This document shows positions 55,741-63,766 of a DNA stretch of 64,000 nucleotides, piece after piece (position 1 is the first letter of the stretch; every line of letters starts with the position of its first letter). A model generated the notes under the pieces. It did not search any database, had not been told where the DNA came from, and saw nothing but the letters and a program-made list of their open reading frames with translations. The position numbers were made by a program, and so were the translations under genes. The DNA is from Lachnospiraceae bacterium (GTDB lineage Bacteria; Bacillota; Clostridia; Lachnospirales; Lachnospiraceae), in the NCBI GenBank assembly GCA_017469935.1, contig JAFUFL010000066.1:1-64000 (forward strand), written 5' to 3'.

Positions 55741-56262
55741 TCAGACCAGCTTGTCGAGATAAATAACGTTCTTGGTACCTCTTCCAAGGCCTGCGACGCC
55801 GGTTCTGGCCAGTTCCAGAATCTCATAGCCGCTGACAAGTTTCAGGAACGCGTCCACCTTGCCGGAGTTGCCGGTAATCTCGATCATCAGGCTCTCGTTG
55901 GAAACATCGATGATATTGCCCCTGAAAATATTGGTGAGAGCGATCACGTTCTCTCTCTGGTCCGCGTTTGCCCTGACCTTGATCATGGCCAGCTCGCGGA
56001 AAACGCTCTCATCCGGCTTAAGTTCATGGATATCCCGGACATCCACAAGCTTCATGACCTGCTTCTCGATCTGCTCCATGATGTCGTTGTCGCCGGAAGT
56101 CACCACCGTGATCCTCGTGATCGTGGGCTCTGCGGTGACGCCCGCCGTAATGCTCTCGATGTTATATCCTCTTCTGGAGAACAGTCCGGCAATGCGGCTC
56201 AGTACGCCGGAATTATTGTCGGCGAGAATCTGGAACACCTTTATGTTGTTCGCTTCACTCAT
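55741..56262 (-). CDS. ilvN: Acetolactate synthase regulatory subunit (second copy)
   Basis: A protein of 173 aa from the ATG at 56262 (AAGGGAA upstream). The N-terminal ACT domain reads FQILADNNSGVLSRIAGLFSR with GYNIESITAGVT, and a C-terminal extension as in IlvH/IlvN follows. It binds valine and controls the catalytic IlvB. It has its own promoter at 56341-56369, separate from the ilvB-ilvN transcript. Confidence 0.93.
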   Translation of the reverse strand: MSEANNIKVFQILADNNSGVLSRIAGLFSRRGYNIESITAGVTAEPTITRITVVTSGDNDIMEQIEKQVMKLVDVRDIHELKPDESVFRELAMIKVRANADQRENVIALTNIFRGNIIDVSNESLMIEITGNSGKVDAFLKLVSGYEILELARTGVAGLGRGTKNVIYLDKLV

Positions 56263-56340
56263 TTCATCTTTTCCCTTCATTTGATGAATTCATTTCATTC
56301 ATCCGATGAATATTTTTAATGTTTTTGCCAAATTGCAACT

Positions 56341-56369
56341 ATTATAACGCTCCGCCAGTGTCAAGTCAA
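56341..56369 (-). promoter_or_regulatory. Promoter of the second ilvN and ilvC
   Basis: TTGACT (56364-56369), 17 bp, TATAAT (56341-56346). Downstream, ATTCATC-C-GATGAAT (56297-56311) is a near-perfect palindrome that may be an operator. Confidence 0.75.
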
Positions 56370-56389
56370 ACCCAAATAGACGCAGACTG

Positions 56390-56878
56390 TTATTTGCCCT
56401 GCTCGCTGCACTTGAGAAGGGCCAGAGTGCCGGTCCTCGCGATCTCGATGATGCTGACCGTGCGCAGCGTGTCCAGAAAGATCTGGACCCTCTCGGGCGT
56501 GTCGCACATCTGGATGGTCATCATAGTCTTGGACATATCCACTATTTTGGCCCCCATGATATCGCAGTTCTCCATGATATCCTTGCGGTTCGTGCGGTTG
56601 TAGCGCACCTTCACGAGCATGAGTTCGCGGTTGATGCTCTCCGTCTCGTCGAAAGTCTTGACCTTGATCACATCGAGCTTCTTGTTGAGCTGCTTCTCGA
56701 TCTGCTCGAGAGTCCTGCGGTCTCCGCTGGAGACGATCACCATATTGGAGACGTTCTTGTCCTCGGTCTCTCCCACGGCAAGGGAGTCGATATTAAAGCA
56801 TCTGCGCCAGAACAGCCCCGCGACCTTACACAGCACACCGGACCGGTTCTCGACCAGAACAGAATAAATTCTCTTCAT
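56390..56878 (-). CDS. ilvN: Acetolactate synthase regulatory subunit (first copy)
   Basis: A protein of 162 aa. The ACT domain reads YSVLVENRSGVLCKVAGLFW with CFNIDSLAVGETED, and the C-terminal half ends in IIEIARTGTLALLK. It differs at many positions from the second copy, so the two are old paralogs rather than a recent duplication. It follows ilvB after 81 nt. Confidence 0.93.
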   Translation of the reverse strand: MKRIYSVLVENRSGVLCKVAGLFWRRCFNIDSLAVGETEDKNVSNMVIVSSGDRRTLEQIEKQLNKKLDVIKVKTFDETESINRELMLVKVRYNRTNRKDIMENCDIMGAKIVDMSKTMMTIQMCDTPERVQIFLDTLRTVSIIEIARTGTLALLKCSEQGK

Positions 56879-56959
56879 AACTGATTCCTCTTTCTGTTAT
56901 CCGCCAAAAAATCGCATGATCCACGCCTGCTTTGCACCAAAACAGAGCACAGCGCCGGA

Positions 56960-58624
56960 TCAGACCACCAGCTTCGGGTCGATGATCACTTCAAGGAGTG
57001 TCGACTCGTCATCGGAAAGGAACTTCTCGATTCCGCTGTCCATGTCTTCCACGGCCGCGATCTGCTGGTAGCGGATCCCGTAAGCTTCCGCGAGCTTTCT
57101 GAAATCCGGGATCGAGTCTCCCAGGTCGATGACCGAATAGCGGTCCTGATAGGTAAAATGCTGATACTGGCGGACCAGTCCCAGAACGTTGTTGCGAAGC
57201 ACGACGATCTTGACCGGCACGTTGTACTGCTTCATGGTGGCAAGTTCCATCATGGTCATCTGGAAGCCGCCGTCTCCGCATACCGCCACGACCTGGCGGT
57301 CGGGCGCTCCGAGCTTGGCGCCCAGCGCGGCCGGGACCGAATAGCCCATGGTTCCCATTCCGCCGCTCGTCAGGAACCGGCTGTTCTCCTTGATCACACA
57401 GTTGGCGCAGGACCACAGCTGGTTCTGGCCGACGTCCGCGACGTAAATCGCGTCGTCCTTCATGGCTCTGGACAGGCGCTTGATGAAGATCTCCGGATTG
57501 ACCATGAGCGCGTTGATCTCCTGCTCCGTAAGCGTGGAGGAGTACATGTGGCGCTTCCTTCTGGATGCGTTCTGTGTGTCATCCTTGTAGCCGTCCAGCT
57601 TGTCGATCCAGAGCGAATAGTCCGCGTTGATCTCCGCTTTGTTGAACTCCATGAAGACATGCGCGATATCGCCTACCAGAGGAATTGTGGGGCCCGCGTT
57701 CTTGCCGATCTCTGCCGGATCGACGTCAATATGGACCAGGACTTTATTCTCCGTGATCAGATCGGGCTGGCTGATCGTGCGGTCCGCGACGCGCGCGCCC
57801 ACCATGATGATCATATCCGAATCATTCATGGCTCTGTTTCCGTACGCCTGCCCGTTATTTCCGACCATTCCGTAGAAAAGGAAGTGGTTGGTGGGAAGCA
57901 CGCCAAGTCCCATCATGGTGCACACGACCGGAATGTCGTTGTTCTCGACAAATGTGCGCACCTGCTGCTTCGCGCCCTTGCTCAGGTGCACGCCGCCGCC
58001 GACGCAGATGATCGGCCTTTTGGCCTTCTGCAGTTCCTTGATCACTTTTTTGATCTGAACGGCGTGGCCGGTGACAGTGGGCTTGTAAGTGCGGATGCTG
58101 ACCGTCTCGGGGTAGGAAAACTTGCGGATCTCCGCCTTCTGAATATCGATCGGGATATCGATCAGGACAGGGCCTTTTCGTCCTGTGCCGGCGATATGGA
58201 AGGCTTCCTTAATGATCCTCGGAATATCCGAGGCCTTGCGCACGATATAGCTGAACTTGACGAAGGATTCGCAGGCGCCGGACACGTCGACCTCCTGGAA
58301 CACATCGCTTCCCATCAGGGACGAGTCCACCTGTCCCGTGATGCAGACGAGCGGAATGCTGTCCGCAAAGGCCGTGGCGATTCCCGTGATCAGGTTCGTC
58401 GCGCCGGGGCCGCTGGTAGCAACAGCGACGCCCACTTTCCCGGTGATCCTGGCATATCCGCTGGCCTCATGAGCCGCGTTCTGCTCCTGCCTGACAAGGA
58501 TCGTCTTGATATTCGTGTCAAGAATACTGTTGAAAAAAGGACAGATCGCCACTCCGGGATACCCGAAGACGTATTCGACTCCCTCGAGTTCGAGACATTT
58601 CACAATTGCATCTGCTGCTATCAT
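56960..58624 (-). CDS. ilvB: Acetolactate synthase catalytic subunit
   Basis: A protein of 554 aa. The catalytic Glu47 is in VRQEQNAAHEASGYAR. SGPGATNLITGIATA follows, and the thiamine diphosphate site GDGGFQMTMMEL with the downstream Asn lies near 430-460. The enzyme joins two pyruvates or pyruvate plus 2-ketobutyrate at the start of branched-chain amino acid synthesis. TCGGGAGGATGATAG carries its ribosome site. It lies after tyrS, an element A copy and a hairpin. Confidence 0.95.
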   Translation of the reverse strand: MIAADAIVKCLELEGVEYVFGYPGVAICPFFNSILDTNIKTILVRQEQNAAHEASGYARITGKVGVAVATSGPGATNLITGIATAFADSIPLVCITGQVDSSLMGSDVFQEVDVSGACESFVKFSYIVRKASDIPRIIKEAFHIAGTGRKGPVLIDIPIDIQKAEIRKFSYPETVSIRTYKPTVTGHAVQIKKVIKELQKAKRPIICVGGGVHLSKGAKQQVRTFVENNDIPVVCTMMGLGVLPTNHFLFYGMVGNNGQAYGNRAMNDSDMIIMVGARVADRTISQPDLITENKVLVHIDVDPAEIGKNAGPTIPLVGDIAHVFMEFNKAEINADYSLWIDKLDGYKDDTQNASRRKRHMYSSTLTEQEINALMVNPEIFIKRLSRAMKDDAIYVADVGQNQLWSCANCVIKENSRFLTSGGMGTMGYSVPAALGAKLGAPDRQVVAVCGDGGFQMTMMELATMKQYNVPVKIVVLRNNVLGLVRQYQHFTYQDRYSVIDLGDSIPDFRKLAEAYGIRYQQIAAVEDMDSGIEKFLSDDESTLLEVIIDPKLVV

Positions 58625-58661
58625 CTATCATCCTCCCGATGCCTGTTTCACATCGCACAAA

Positions 58662-58685
58662 TGCCTGCAGCCTGCGCTGCAGGCA
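58662..58685 (-). promoter_or_regulatory. Hairpin upstream of ilvB
   Basis: TGCCTGCAG-CCTGCG-CTGCAGGCA, perfect 9-bp arms, about 40 nt before the ilvB start. On the minus strand TTTGTG follows. A partial terminator or attenuator between tyrS and ilvB; no leader peptide or T-box is visible. Confidence 0.5.
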
Positions 58686-58702
58686 CTGTATTATTTTCCA
58701 TG

Positions 58703-58771
58703 GTTGGCTGAGTGAGCCGCTGCGCCGCGCGCGGGCCGCCGTAAGGCAGCTTTCTGCTCGTCGCGCACATA
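58703..58771 (-). repeat. Element A copy 7, degenerate
   Basis: Begins 9 nt after the tyrS stop in the usual orientation. GGCT/AGCC replaces the long first stem and GCGCG/CGCGC the outer stem, so the overall fold is kept while sequence has drifted. Confidence 0.65.
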
Positions 58772-58780
58772 TACTCCGTT

Positions 58781-60022
58781 TCAGCTCTTCACCAGTTTGA
58801 AGCTCTTCTTTCCTCTCTTGACGAGCTTTCCGTCTTTGAGCTCATCCTTTGTAAAGACCGCCTTGAAATCCTGGACCTTTTCGCCGTCCACGGTTACGCC
58901 GCCCTGAATGACATCGCGGCGCGCATCGCCTCTGGACTTCTCAAGGCCGGCTTTTACGAGGATGGTCAAAATATCGACTTCCCCGTTCTCACTAAAATCC
59001 TCCGCCGCGAGAACTGCGGTGGGGACGTTGTCCATGCTGCCGGGCGTAGCCGCGCTGAACAGCGCTTCCGCGCCCGCCTTGGCCTTTGCCGCCTCATCGC
59101 TGCCGTGTACCAGTGTGGTCAGCTCCTGCGCCAGGATCTCCTTGGCCGTGTTGAGCTGCGCGCCCTCCCACTTGTCCATCTCGTCGATCTGCTCGAGGGG
59201 AAGGAAAGTCATCATGCGCAGGCACTTTAGAACGTCTGCGTCGCCGATATTTCTCCAGTACTGATAGAAATCGTAAGGAGAAGTTTTGTCGGGATCCAGC
59301 CAGACGGCGCCCTTCGCTGTTTTGCCCATCTTCTTTCCTTCCGAGTTGAGAAGGAGCGTGATGGTCATGGCGTAGGCGTCCTTGCCCAGCTTCTTGCGGA
59401 TCAGCTCGGTGCCGGCCAGCATGTTGCTCCACTGGTCATCGCCGCCGAACTGCATGTTGCAGCCGTAGGTCTTGTACAGGTTATAGAAGTCGAAGGCCTG
59501 CATGACCATGTAGTTGAACTCGAGGAAGCTAAGGCCTCTCTCCAGTCTCTGCTCGTAGCATCTTGCGCGGAGCATCTCGTTTACACTGAAATGAGAGCCG
59601 ATATCTCTCAGGAACTCGATGTAGTTGAGGTCCCTGAGCCAGTCCGCGTTGTTGACCATCATGGCCTTGCCCTCGCCGAACTCGATGAAGCGGCTCATCT
59701 GTTTCTTGAAGCATTCACAGTTGTGGTCGATCTGCTCGACGGTCATCATGGAGCGAAGATCCGTGCGGCCGGAAGGGTCGCCGATCATGCCTGTGCCGCC
59801 GCCTACGAGTGCCACGGGCTTGTTGCCTGCTTCCTGCAGTCTCTTCATGAGAAGCAGGGCCATGAAGTGGCCGACGTGCAGGGAATCCGCAGTGGGATCA
59901 AAGCCGATGTAGAAAGTGGCTTTGCCGGCGTTGATCAGGTCTCTGATCTCGTCGGGATCCGTAAGCTGGGCCAGAAGGCCTCTTGCCTGCAGTTCCTCGT
60001 AGATTTTCATGTTCTTTTCCAT
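58781..60022 (-). CDS. tyrS: Tyrosyl-tRNA synthetase
   Basis: A protein of 413 aa. GFDPTADSLHVGHFMALL (HVGH at 49-52) is the HIGH motif, KMGKTAKGAVWL the KMSKS-type loop, and a C-terminal S4 RNA-binding domain (SRGDARRDVIQGGVTVDGEK) recognises tRNA-Tyr. AGGAG lies 10 nt before the ATG. It is the bacterial TyrRS. A promoter immediately next to element A copy 6 may drive it. Confidence 0.96.
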   Translation of the reverse strand: MEKNMKIYEELQARGLLAQLTDPDEIRDLINAGKATFYIGFDPTADSLHVGHFMALLLMKRLQEAGNKPVALVGGGTGMIGDPSGRTDLRSMMTVEQIDHNCECFKKQMSRFIEFGEGKAMMVNNADWLRDLNYIEFLRDIGSHFSVNEMLRARCYEQRLERGLSFLEFNYMVMQAFDFYNLYKTYGCNMQFGGDDQWSNMLAGTELIRKKLGKDAYAMTITLLLNSEGKKMGKTAKGAVWLDPDKTSPYDFYQYWRNIGDADVLKCLRMMTFLPLEQIDEMDKWEGAQLNTAKEILAQELTTLVHGSDEAAKAKAGAEALFSAATPGSMDNVPTAVLAAEDFSENGEVDILTILVKAGLEKSRGDARRDVIQGGVTVDGEKVQDFKAVFTKDELKDGKLVKRGKKSFKLVKS

Positions 60023-60104
60023 TTCTTCTTGTCTCCTGTCTGATATATATTAGCAACCAGCGCCCTAATCCCCCAGACGCATGGAGGCCGCCCGGTGCTG
60101 ATAT

Positions 60105-60133
60105 GTATTACTTTCAATATGGTAATTGTTCAA
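60105..60133 (-). promoter_or_regulatory. Candidate promoter of tyrS
   Basis: TTGAAC (60128-60133), 17 bp, TAATAC (60105-60110). The -35 starts in the last bases (CCTTGA) of element A copy 6. Confidence 0.6.
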
Positions 60134-60209
60134 GGCTCGCAGAGCGAGCCGCCGCGCCGCGTGCGGGCTGTCCGATGGACAGCATCTTCCTTACCACACG
60201 CGTGTGCAT
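60131..60209 (-). repeat. Element A copy 6
   Basis: Begins 9 nt after the plsY stop. The inner hairpin is GCTGTCC-GAT-GGACAGC, sharing with copy 4 the T-A pair that replaces C-G in copy 1. The closing arm reads CCACACGCG, one mismatch to the opposite arm. Confidence 0.83.
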
Positions 60210-60218
60210 CGTGAATGG

Positions 60219-60902
60219 TTATTTCTTGTCGCCAAGATCCAGCTTCTCGGAATTGGCCTTGAAGAGATAAGTCTTTCTCTCGGTGCCGCTCAGCAGTCTT
60301 CCGATGTTGGCCCTGTGTCTGTAATAGGCCATAAATGTCAGGAAGAACTGGATCACATACATCTCGATCAGAGTCGCCTGGGTGGCGGGGGCGAACATCC
60401 CCATCTGTCCCTCGATGATCAACTGGATAAATGTGCCGCCGTAGACCATAAGAGAGCCCAGAGACACAAATGTCGTTGTCAGATAGGGAATAAAGAACAG
60501 CAGGATGGACGAAGGGATGAAGCTCCAGTGATAGCCGAACGCAAAACCGGCCATGACGGCAACACCCTTTCCTCCCTTAAAGTTCATGTAGAACGGGAAG
60601 TCGTGGCCCAGCACAACGCCCATGAAAGCCCAGGATTTAAGCAGATAGACAGATTCAGGGTGTGACTTTCCGAAGATCGCGCCGACTAAGAGCAGTGCGA
60701 TCAGGCTCTTGAGCATATCTCCGACAAAGACCAGAAGACCGGCCTTTGTTCCCAGAACGCGGATCGCGTTTGTCGTTCCGGCATTTCCGCTTCCGTATTC
60801 GCGGATATCGATCCCCTTCATTTTGCCGAGGATATAAGCGGTCTGAAAGTTACCAAATAAATAACCGATTGCAAGACATAAAAACCTGAGTCCGATCATC
60901 AC
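60219..60902 (-). CDS. plsY: Acyl-phosphate glycerol-3-phosphate acyltransferase PlsY
   Basis: A protein of 227 aa with about five to seven membrane helices. The three PlsY motifs are present: YGSGNAGTTNA (about 36-46), GHDFPFYMNFKGGKGVA (about 98-114) and YRHRANIGRLLSGTE near the C-terminus. It transfers the acyl group from acyl-phosphate to glycerol 3-phosphate in phospholipid synthesis. AAGGAGG precedes the ATG. It follows der after 35 nt. Confidence 0.96.
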   Translation of the reverse strand: MMIGLRFLCLAIGYLFGNFQTAYILGKMKGIDIREYGSGNAGTTNAIRVLGTKAGLLVFVGDMLKSLIALLLVGAIFGKSHPESVYLLKSWAFMGVVLGHDFPFYMNFKGGKGVAVMAGFAFGYHWSFIPSSILLFFIPYLTTTFVSLGSLMVYGGTFIQLIIEGQMGMFAPATQATLIEMYVIQFFLTFMAYYRHRANIGRLLSGTERKTYLFKANSEKLDLGDKK

Positions 60903-60937
60903 AATACCTCCTTATAACGGATTGATAATGTTTTCCT

Positions 60938-62278
60938 TTACTTTTTGTCTTCGCTTCGTTCACGCACGATAAACTTGAGCGGCGTTCCCCTGAATCCGAA
61001 CGCATCCCGGATCCTGTTCTCGAGATAGCGCAGATAAGAGAAATGCATGAGCTCCTTCGAATTGACAAAGAGCACAAACGTCGGCGGCTTGACGCCGACC
61101 TGTGTCGAGTAGCGGATCTTGAGCATATGCCCCTTGTCGCTGGGCGGCTGCTGCATGACGCAGGCCTCATTGATGATCTCGTTGAGAACGCCCGTCTGGA
61201 TGCGCATGTTCTGGTTGGCGCTCACAAGGTCGATCTCGTCGTAGAGCTTGGGCAGCCTCTGCCCTGTCTGTGCGGAGATAAAGATGATCTCCGCATAAGA
61301 GAGGAAGGACAGCACGGAGCGGATCTTGTCGGTGAATTTCTTTACGGAGTGATTATCTTTCTCTACGAGGTCCCACTTGTTGACCGCGACGATGACGGCT
61401 TTGCCCCTCTCATGGGCGATTCCGGCGATCTTGGCGTCCTGTTCGGTGATGCCCTCCTGCGCGTCGATCACGAGAACCGTGATATCCGCCCTCTCCACGG
61501 CGCCCACCGTCCGGACGATCATGTACCTCTCCAGGTCCTCTTTGATCTTGTTCTTGCGCCGCAGTCCGGCCGTGTCGATGAAGACGTATTCCTTGCCGTC
61601 ATGCCGCACTCTCGTGTCGATGGCGTCTCTCGTCGTTCCGGCTATGTCGGAGACGATCACCCGGTTCTCTCCGATCAGCCTGTTCACGATGGAAGATTTG
61701 CCGACATTGGGCTTACCCACGACCGCGACATAGACCGCGTCATCGTCGACTTCTTCTCCGGTTCCCGCCTTGAAGTATTTGACCACCTCATCGAGCATGT
61801 CTCCGATTCCGGTCCTGTTTGCCGCGGAGATCGGATAGGGATCTCCGATCCCCAGGTTGTAGAACTCATATACGTCCGCGATCTGCTTGGTGGGGTTGTC
61901 CGTCTTGTTGACGCACAGCACTACCGGCTTGTGCGCCCTGCGCAGCATATCCGCCACTCTCAGGTCCGAGTCCACCAGTCCCGTCTTCAGATCCACCATG
62001 AAGATGATCACATCCGCCATGTCGATCGCGATCTGGGCCTGCTCCCTCATCTGGGAGAGAATGACGTCGGAGGAGTCCGGCTCAATGCCTCCCGTATCGA
62101 TCAGTGTAAAATCATAGTTCAGCCAGCTGCAGTCCGCGTAGATCCGGTCTCTGGTGACGCCCGGCGTATCCTCCGTTATGGAGATCTTTCTTCCCGCCAG
62201 AACATTGAAGAGCGTCGACTTTCCCACGTTGGGTCTACCGACCACCGCAACAATAGGCTTGTTTTTTCGTTTACTCAT
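60938..62278 (-). CDS. der: Ribosome biogenesis GTPase Der (EngA)
   Basis: A protein of 446 aa with two GTPase domains and a C-terminal KH-like domain. The P-loops are GRPNVGKST (about 14-22) and GKPNVGKSS (about 187-195). The G4 motifs are NKTD and NKWD; DTGGIE and DTAGLR are the G3 motifs. Der acts in 50S assembly. It is the first gene of the der-plsY run with a good promoter. Confidence 0.97.
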   Translation of the reverse strand: MSKRKNKPIVAVVGRPNVGKSTLFNVLAGRKISITEDTPGVTRDRIYADCSWLNYDFTLIDTGGIEPDSSDVILSQMREQAQIAIDMADVIIFMVDLKTGLVDSDLRVADMLRRAHKPVVLCVNKTDNPTKQIADVYEFYNLGIGDPYPISAANRTGIGDMLDEVVKYFKAGTGEEVDDDAVYVAVVGKPNVGKSSIVNRLIGENRVIVSDIAGTTRDAIDTRVRHDGKEYVFIDTAGLRRKNKIKEDLERYMIVRTVGAVERADITVLVIDAQEGITEQDAKIAGIAHERGKAVIVAVNKWDLVEKDNHSVKKFTDKIRSVLSFLSYAEIIFISAQTGQRLPKLYDEIDLVSANQNMRIQTGVLNEIINEACVMQQPPSDKGHMLKIRYSTQVGVKPPTFVLFVNSKELMHFSYLRYLENRIRDAFGFRGTPLKFIVRERSEDKK

Positions 62279-62314
62279 TCTATACCTTTCTGTTAAGAAT
62301 CCATATGTCTCTCT

Positions 62315-62343
62315 ATTTTATCCAATATAACTCTCAATGTAAA
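62315..62343 (-). promoter_or_regulatory. Promoter of der
   Basis: TTTACA (62338-62343), 17 bp, TAAAAT (62315-62320), divergent from the prs promoter. Confidence 0.72.
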
Positions 62344-62356
62344 GAAAGCATTTTAC

Positions 62357-62385
62357 TTGTATTTCTTGACTTCTGCCAGTAGAAT
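62357..62385 (+). promoter_or_regulatory. Promoter of prs
   Basis: TTGTAT (62357-62362), 17 bp, TAGAAT (62380-62385). Two copies of AATGATACT lie downstream (from 62383 and 62403). Confidence 0.65.
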
Positions 62386-62449
62386 GATACTGGAATAAAG
62401 TAAATGATACTTCTTGTTTACCAAAATATTCACACACGAAGGAGATTTC

Positions 62450-63685
62450 ATGGCTACAGATCACGTCCTGCATGACAAACTTGAACAGACCAGCAATCCC
62501 GTTGCGCCTCTGGCATTGATCGTTCTTCCCTCCGCAGAGGAGTTCGGCGAGAAGATCAATGGCTGGATTCACTATTTCCGTTCGGGCGACCACAACGAAC
62601 ATCGCGAAGATCCCGCCTATGAGGGATACTACGAAGAAGACTACCGGCTTTCTCACGCACTCCCCCGCTTCTCTACGGGTGAGGGAAAGGCCGTTCTTCA
62701 GGATTCCGTAAGAGGCAAGGATGTCTTTATTCTCGTGGACATCACCAACTACTCCATCACTTATCAGATGAACGGTTTTACCAACCACATGTCTCCCGAC
62801 GACCATTTCCAGGATCTCAAGAGAGTGATTTCCGCCATCAACGGCAAGGCTCACCGGATCAATGTCATCATGCCTTTCCTCTATGAAGGTCGCCAGCACA
62901 AGAGAAGCGGCAGAGAATCCCTCGACGCAGCGATCATGTACCAGGAGCTCTGCGATCTGGGCATCAAGAATTTCATTACCTTTGACGCCCACGATCCCCG
63001 CATTCAGAACGTCAATCCCCTCGTTGATTTCAATAATTTCACATCGCCGTACCAGTTCCTCAAGTCCCTGATGCGCTCCGTTCCGGACCTGATCGTGGAC
63101 AAGGACCACATCGTCGTGATCTCCCCCGACGAGGGAGCCCTCGACAGGACGGTCTATTTTGCCAACGTCATCGGCGCGGACACGGGTATGTTCTATAAAA
63201 GAAGAGACTACTCCGTGATCGTGAACGGCAAGAACCCGATCGTCGCGCACGAATTCCTGGGCACGGACCTCAACGGCAAGGATGCGATCATCATCGACGA
63301 CATGATCTCCTCCGGCGGCTCCATTCTGGACACGTCCCGCCAGCTCAAAGAGAAGATGCACGCCAAGCGTGTCTTCCTGTGCACCACGTTCGGCCTGTTC
63401 ACGGACGGACTCGACGTTTTTGATGAGGCCTATGCCAAGGGCTATTTTGACAAGCTCGTCACCACAAACCTCACCTATCAGCCTGCGGACCTCGCGGACA
63501 GGCCCTGGTTCGAGCCCGCGGACATGAGCAAATACGCGGCCATGATCATCGATTTTATCAACCACGATACCAGTCTCTCCAACATGCGTACTTCCACCGA
63601 GAAGATCCACGGCATCATCGAGAAGATCAACCGCAACGAGCAGAGCGAATTCGAGCAGATGCAGTTCGAGCAGACGGAATTCTGA
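62450..63685 (+). CDS. prs: Ribose-phosphate pyrophosphokinase, long divergent form
   Basis: A protein of 411 aa from the ATG at 62450 (GAAGGAGA upstream); classical Prs is about 315 aa. The PRPP-binding loop is AIIIDDMISSGGSI, where usual enzymes have DDxxDTxGT. INVIMPFLYEGRQHKRSGRE corresponds to the PxxxY-RQ-R flexible loop, and FDAHDPRIQN to the metal-binding DxHxxQ block. Extra sequence lies at the N-terminus (40 residues with HYFRSGDHNEHRED) and in the C-terminal tail (EFEQMQFEQTEF). It likely makes PRPP from ribose 5-phosphate and ATP, though regulation may differ from the short form. Confidence 0.88.
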   Translation: MATDHVLHDKLEQTSNPVAPLALIVLPSAEEFGEKINGWIHYFRSGDHNEHREDPAYEGYYEEDYRLSHALPRFSTGEGKAVLQDSVRGKDVFILVDITNYSITYQMNGFTNHMSPDDHFQDLKRVISAINGKAHRINVIMPFLYEGRQHKRSGRESLDAAIMYQELCDLGIKNFITFDAHDPRIQNVNPLVDFNNFTSPYQFLKSLMRSVPDLIVDKDHIVVISPDEGALDRTVYFANVIGADTGMFYKRRDYSVIVNGKNPIVAHEFLGTDLNGKDAIIIDDMISSGGSILDTSRQLKEKMHAKRVFLCTTFGLFTDGLDVFDEAYAKGYFDKLVTTNLTYQPADLADRPWFEPADMSKYAAMIIDFINHDTSLSNMRTSTEKIHGIIEKINRNEQSEFEQMQFEQTEF

Positions 63686-63709
63686 TCTCAACTGAATAAG
63701 AGCATTATA

Positions 63710-63751
63710 AAAACCCTTCTTCAGTGGAATATCCACCGAAGAAGGGTTTTT
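63710..63751. terminator. Terminator of prs (bidirectional)
   Basis: AAAACCCTTCTTC, inner GTGG/CCAC, then GAAGAAGGGTTTTT. A long stem with T runs on both strands, between prs and yraN. Confidence 0.93.
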
Positions 63752-63766
63752 CTCTCCGCGCCGGTA

